A DNA stretch of 64,000 nt from Azospirillaceae bacterium (GTDB lineage: Bacteria; Pseudomonadota; Alphaproteobacteria; Azospirillales; Azospirillaceae), in the NCBI GenBank assembly GCA_028283825.1, contig JAPWJW010000002.1, positions 558,001 through 622,000 of the forward strand. Direction: 5' to 3'. A program made the translations under genes and the position numbers. Shown here in pieces: positions 62,066 through 64,000 of the stretch; positions within the stretch are counted from its first letter, which is position 1; each line of letters opens with the position of its first letter. The notes beneath the pieces are model-generated. The model saw nothing but the letters and a program-made list of their open reading frames with translations. It was not told the origin of the DNA and did no database searches.

Positions 62066-63324
62066 GGGCGTTCCGCGGTGGTGGCGGCCGGTTCCGGTCG
62101 GGGGGGCAACACCAGGGCGCCGGTGCGGACCAGATGGCCCAGCCAATGCCGGGACTGGCCCAGCCAGGTGCGGAACTGCTGCCGGCCCCAGCCACGCCGG
62201 GGCGCCGGTGCGGCGTCCAGCCGTTCCTGGATCAGGGCGTGGATGCGCTGTACCCGCGCCGCCCAGGTATAGTCGCGGCTGTCGGCCAGGGCGGCGTCCG
62301 CCAGCCGCCGGGCGTGCGCCGGATCGGTCAGCAGCGCGTCGATGCCGGCCACCAGGTCGGGGATGCTGTCGGGGGGACAGAGCCAGGCGTTCTGGTCGTG
62401 GCGCAGCACCTCCGCCACGTCCGGCGTCTGTCCGGCCAGGATGGGGCGCCCGGACGCCAGGTAGAAAAAGACCTTGAGCGGCAACACGGTCGATCCGAAC
62501 TCCGCCAGCGGCAGGCGCGAGGGCGGGATCAGCAGGATGTCGGCGGCGTAGACATAGTCGGCCAGGGCGTCGGCCGTCTGATAGGGGACGATGCGCACGT
62601 TGGGCACGTCGCGCGCCATCACCTCGATGGGGCCTTCGCCATAGGAACCGACCAGGATGAACAGCACGTCGGGCCGCTGCTTCGCCGCCTCCACTGCCAG
62701 GGCCAGGCCCTTCTTGTGGTTGACGCGGCCGGTGTAGACCACCGTCTTCTGGGCGGGATCGACGCCGATGCGGCGCTTGGCCTCCTCCACCGGGATGCGG
62801 GCCTGGAAGCGCGCGGGCTCGTACCCGTTGCGCACCACCCGCACCTTGTCCTCCGGCAGTCCCAGGGCCAGGTACTTGCGCCGCGTATACTCGGAATGGC
62901 AGATCTTGACGATGAAGCGCGGGTGGCTGAGCAGGCGGTACAGCCAGAATTGCAGCGGCGGGATCTGGTCGGGCCAGGGCCGGTAATGGTCGAAGGCCAC
63001 ATGCTGCCCGAACCGGATGGCCATCCAGGCGACCCACAGGTTGCGGGTATAGATCAGGTCGGCCCGCCGAAACTCACGGCGGAAGGGCAGGGTCAGGCCG
63101 CACAGGAAGTGGCGCAGGGCCGCGGGCTTCAGCGGCGCATGGGCGCCGACCACGGGCATGCCGACCAGCGCCTGGGCGGCGGCGCGGCCGGCCTCGTCGG
63201 CCAGCGGGACATGCAGCCAGGATTCCTCGGTCAGCGCGGAAAGGTAGCGGGCCGTTGTAGTAAAAACCTCGGCATCGGCCTCAGTGCTGGGCAAAGGATT
63301 TTCAAAGGTGAACAATATTCGCAT
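62062..63324 (-). CDS. Family 4 glycosyltransferase, coupled to the flippase
   Basis: 420 residues, GT-B fold. N-terminal MRILFTFENPLPSTEADAEVFTTTARYL and DLIYTRNLWVAWMAIRFG; C-terminal KTVVYTGRVNHKKGLALAVEAAKQ (~190), FILVGSYGEGP and PPSRLPLAEFGSTVLPLKVFFYLASGRPILAGQTPDVAEVL (~290-330), the sugar-nucleotide site. A proline-rich basic C-terminal tail follows. It is translationally coupled to the flippase gene, so both serve one glycan or glycolipid. Confidence 0.87.
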   Translation of the reverse strand: MRILFTFENPLPSTEADAEVFTTTARYLSALTEESWLHVPLADEAGRAAAQALVGMPVVGAHAPLKPAALRHFLCGLTLPFRREFRRADLIYTRNLWVAWMAIRFGQHVAFDHYRPWPDQIPPLQFWLYRLLSHPRFIVKICHSEYTRRKYLALGLPEDKVRVVRNGYEPARFQARIPVEEAKRRIGVDPAQKTVVYTGRVNHKKGLALAVEAAKQRPDVLFILVGSYGEGPIEVMARDVPNVRIVPYQTADALADYVYAADILLIPPSRLPLAEFGSTVLPLKVFFYLASGRPILAGQTPDVAEVLRHDQNAWLCPPDSIPDLVAGIDALLTDPAHARRLADAALADSRDYTWAARVQRIHALIQERLDAAPAPRRGWGRQQFRTWLGQSRHWLGHLVRTGALVLPPRPEPAATTAERP

Positions 63325-63796
63325 TGAGAACCGCGTGATTTAGATGCCCGAATGCAACCGGGCCTTCTTTCCATATAACGGCCAGCGACTCAAGAGCGCC
63401 GGGGGCTGGCGCTGGCATGCCGATTCAGGGTGGCTGGGGCGGGCGGCGCGTCACCATGGGGCACAAGGTTCGCTGACTGAATAATTATACATCAACCTTA
63501 TGGTTGGCATTAGGGCCGAATTATCCAATTCGGCGATCCGTGCACGCACCGTTATACCTAATGAGGTATTGGCACCACATGGTTAACACGTGTAACTTTG
63601 GCGGCATCCAAGCCCTTGATCACGTTTGGGCCTGAAAATCCAAGATCCTGAACAAGATTTACCTTAATTGAACGTCGTACTTCCGTAACGCGAGGCCAAT
63701 TCGCGCGTATCGTCCAGTCGTTATTTCGTTCAATTCCCGCAAAATCCGAAGTCTCCCCAACAATAAATAAGCTCAATCCAATGATGGGAGAGCGTA
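63325..63796. other. Intergenic region before the cytochrome gene
   Basis: 472 bp without a supported gene; a short antisense frame over its right end (to 63558) has no family features and overlaps the cytochrome start. The region is AT-richer than its neighbours. It contains a perfect 8-bp stem, GCCGAATT-ATCC-AATTCGGC, at 63515-63534, which could be an operator or a terminator of uncertain direction. Confidence 0.45.
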
Positions 63797-64000
63797 ATGG
63801 TTGGTTTCCGCATGGCCACCCGGCTGCCCGCTTTGCGGGCCGTCCTGCCATTGGTGCTGTCAGCGCTTCTTGTCCATGCGGCACCTGCCCGGGCCGCCGG
63901 CAAGGACGCTATGGAGGATCGCCTGCTTGCCTGTGCCGCTTGTCATGGCGCGCAAGGGGCCGGCACCAACAGCGATTATTTCCCGCGCCTGGCGGGGAAG
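63797..64000 (+). CDS. c-type cytochrome, 3'-truncated by window edge
   Basis: 68 residues are visible. The ATG at 63797 follows GGGAGAG. A signal peptide (ALRAVLPLVLSALLVHAAPARAA) leads into a class I cytochrome c domain with the haem motif CAACH (~46-50) followed by GAQGAGTNSDYFPRLAGK, the usual pattern of small periplasmic cytochromes of the c4/c553 kind. The axial methionine lies beyond the edge. Partner and function cannot be read here. Confidence 0.85.
   Translation, partial: MVGFRMATRLPALRAVLPLVLSALLVHAAPARAAGKDAMEDRLLACAACHGAQGAGTNSDYFPRLAGK

Noticed and set aside
60626-63037. An ~800-residue protein formed by the flippase plus a long N-terminal extension
   Set aside because: The extension is a shadow of the overlapping glycosyltransferase gene; the flippase start at 62065 overlaps that gene's stop as in coupled genes.
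63558-63884. A 108-codon minus-strand frame over the cytochrome start
   Set aside because: It overlaps a clear signal peptide and CAACH haem motif on the plus strand and has no ribosome site or family signal.

Overview
The window is high-GC bacterial DNA and reads as an alphaproteobacterium of the Rhodospirillales/Azospirillaceae kind. The grounds are a Tat-type (clade I) nitrous-oxide reductase operon in nosRZDFYLX order, a bacterial sphingolipid locus, an IS66 element, and FecI/FecR/TonB and Zur-type regulation. The genus is inference. No rRNA, tRNA or CRISPR array was seen.

Layout. (1) 1-10.6 kb: the 3' part of a gene for a very large, Gly/Ser/Thr/Asn-rich repeat protein with a calcium-loop C-terminus, followed by a TPR-glycosyltransferase-like protein. 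(2) 11.43-14.63 kb: a complete IS66-family insertion sequence with terminal inverted repeats, an exact 8-bp target duplication and a SEC-C passenger gene. (3) 14.78-17.69 kb: a cluster bearing two Zur-box-like palindromes, with an ABC ATPase, a permease with a His-rich loop, a small Cys/His-tailed secreted protein and a frameshifted DUF3299 gene. (4) 17.7-25.9 kb: a six-hairpin glycosidase-like protein, a tryptophan-halogenase-like flavoprotein, a TonB receptor with an STN signalling domain, FecR and an ECF sigma factor. This looks like a substrate-sensing uptake unit. (5) 26.1-35.1 kb: nosXLYFDZR (listed in + strand order), with a one-base frameshift near the 3' end of nosD. A ferritin-like gene lies upstream. 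(6) 36.1-43.6 kb: surface-glycan genes (GSCFA, SGNH-like, Stf0 sulfotransferase, GT2 with a repeat/coiled-coil tail, HAD protein, methyltransferase). (7) 43.8-57.8 kb: an ABC-F gene and then a multi-operon locus best read as sphingolipid biosynthesis and export. (8) 57.8-63.3 kb: DUF2141, glycosyltransferases, a radical SAM enzyme and a flippase. (9) the start of a c-type cytochrome gene at the right edge.

The most interesting system is region 7. A fatty acyl-AMP ligase, a dedicated acyl carrier protein, a serine palmitoyltransferase-like enzyme, a GNAT-type candidate ceramide synthase, an SDR/epimerase-type candidate 3-keto reductase and a membrane di-iron hydroxylase together would make a hydroxylated ceramide. 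Between them sits a three-gene run: myo-inositol-1-phosphate synthase, a nucleotidyltransferase resembling inositol-1-phosphate cytidylyltransferase, and a CDP-alcohol phosphotransferase. The last two are the halves of the fused archaeal IPCT/DIPPS enzyme. Next to them are LptF/LptG-type export permeases. The working hypothesis is a CDP-inositol route to a phosphoinositol ceramide that is exported to the outer membrane. Two structured intergenic repeats, each with three stems whose sequences change in a compensating way, follow the stop codons of genes in this locus.
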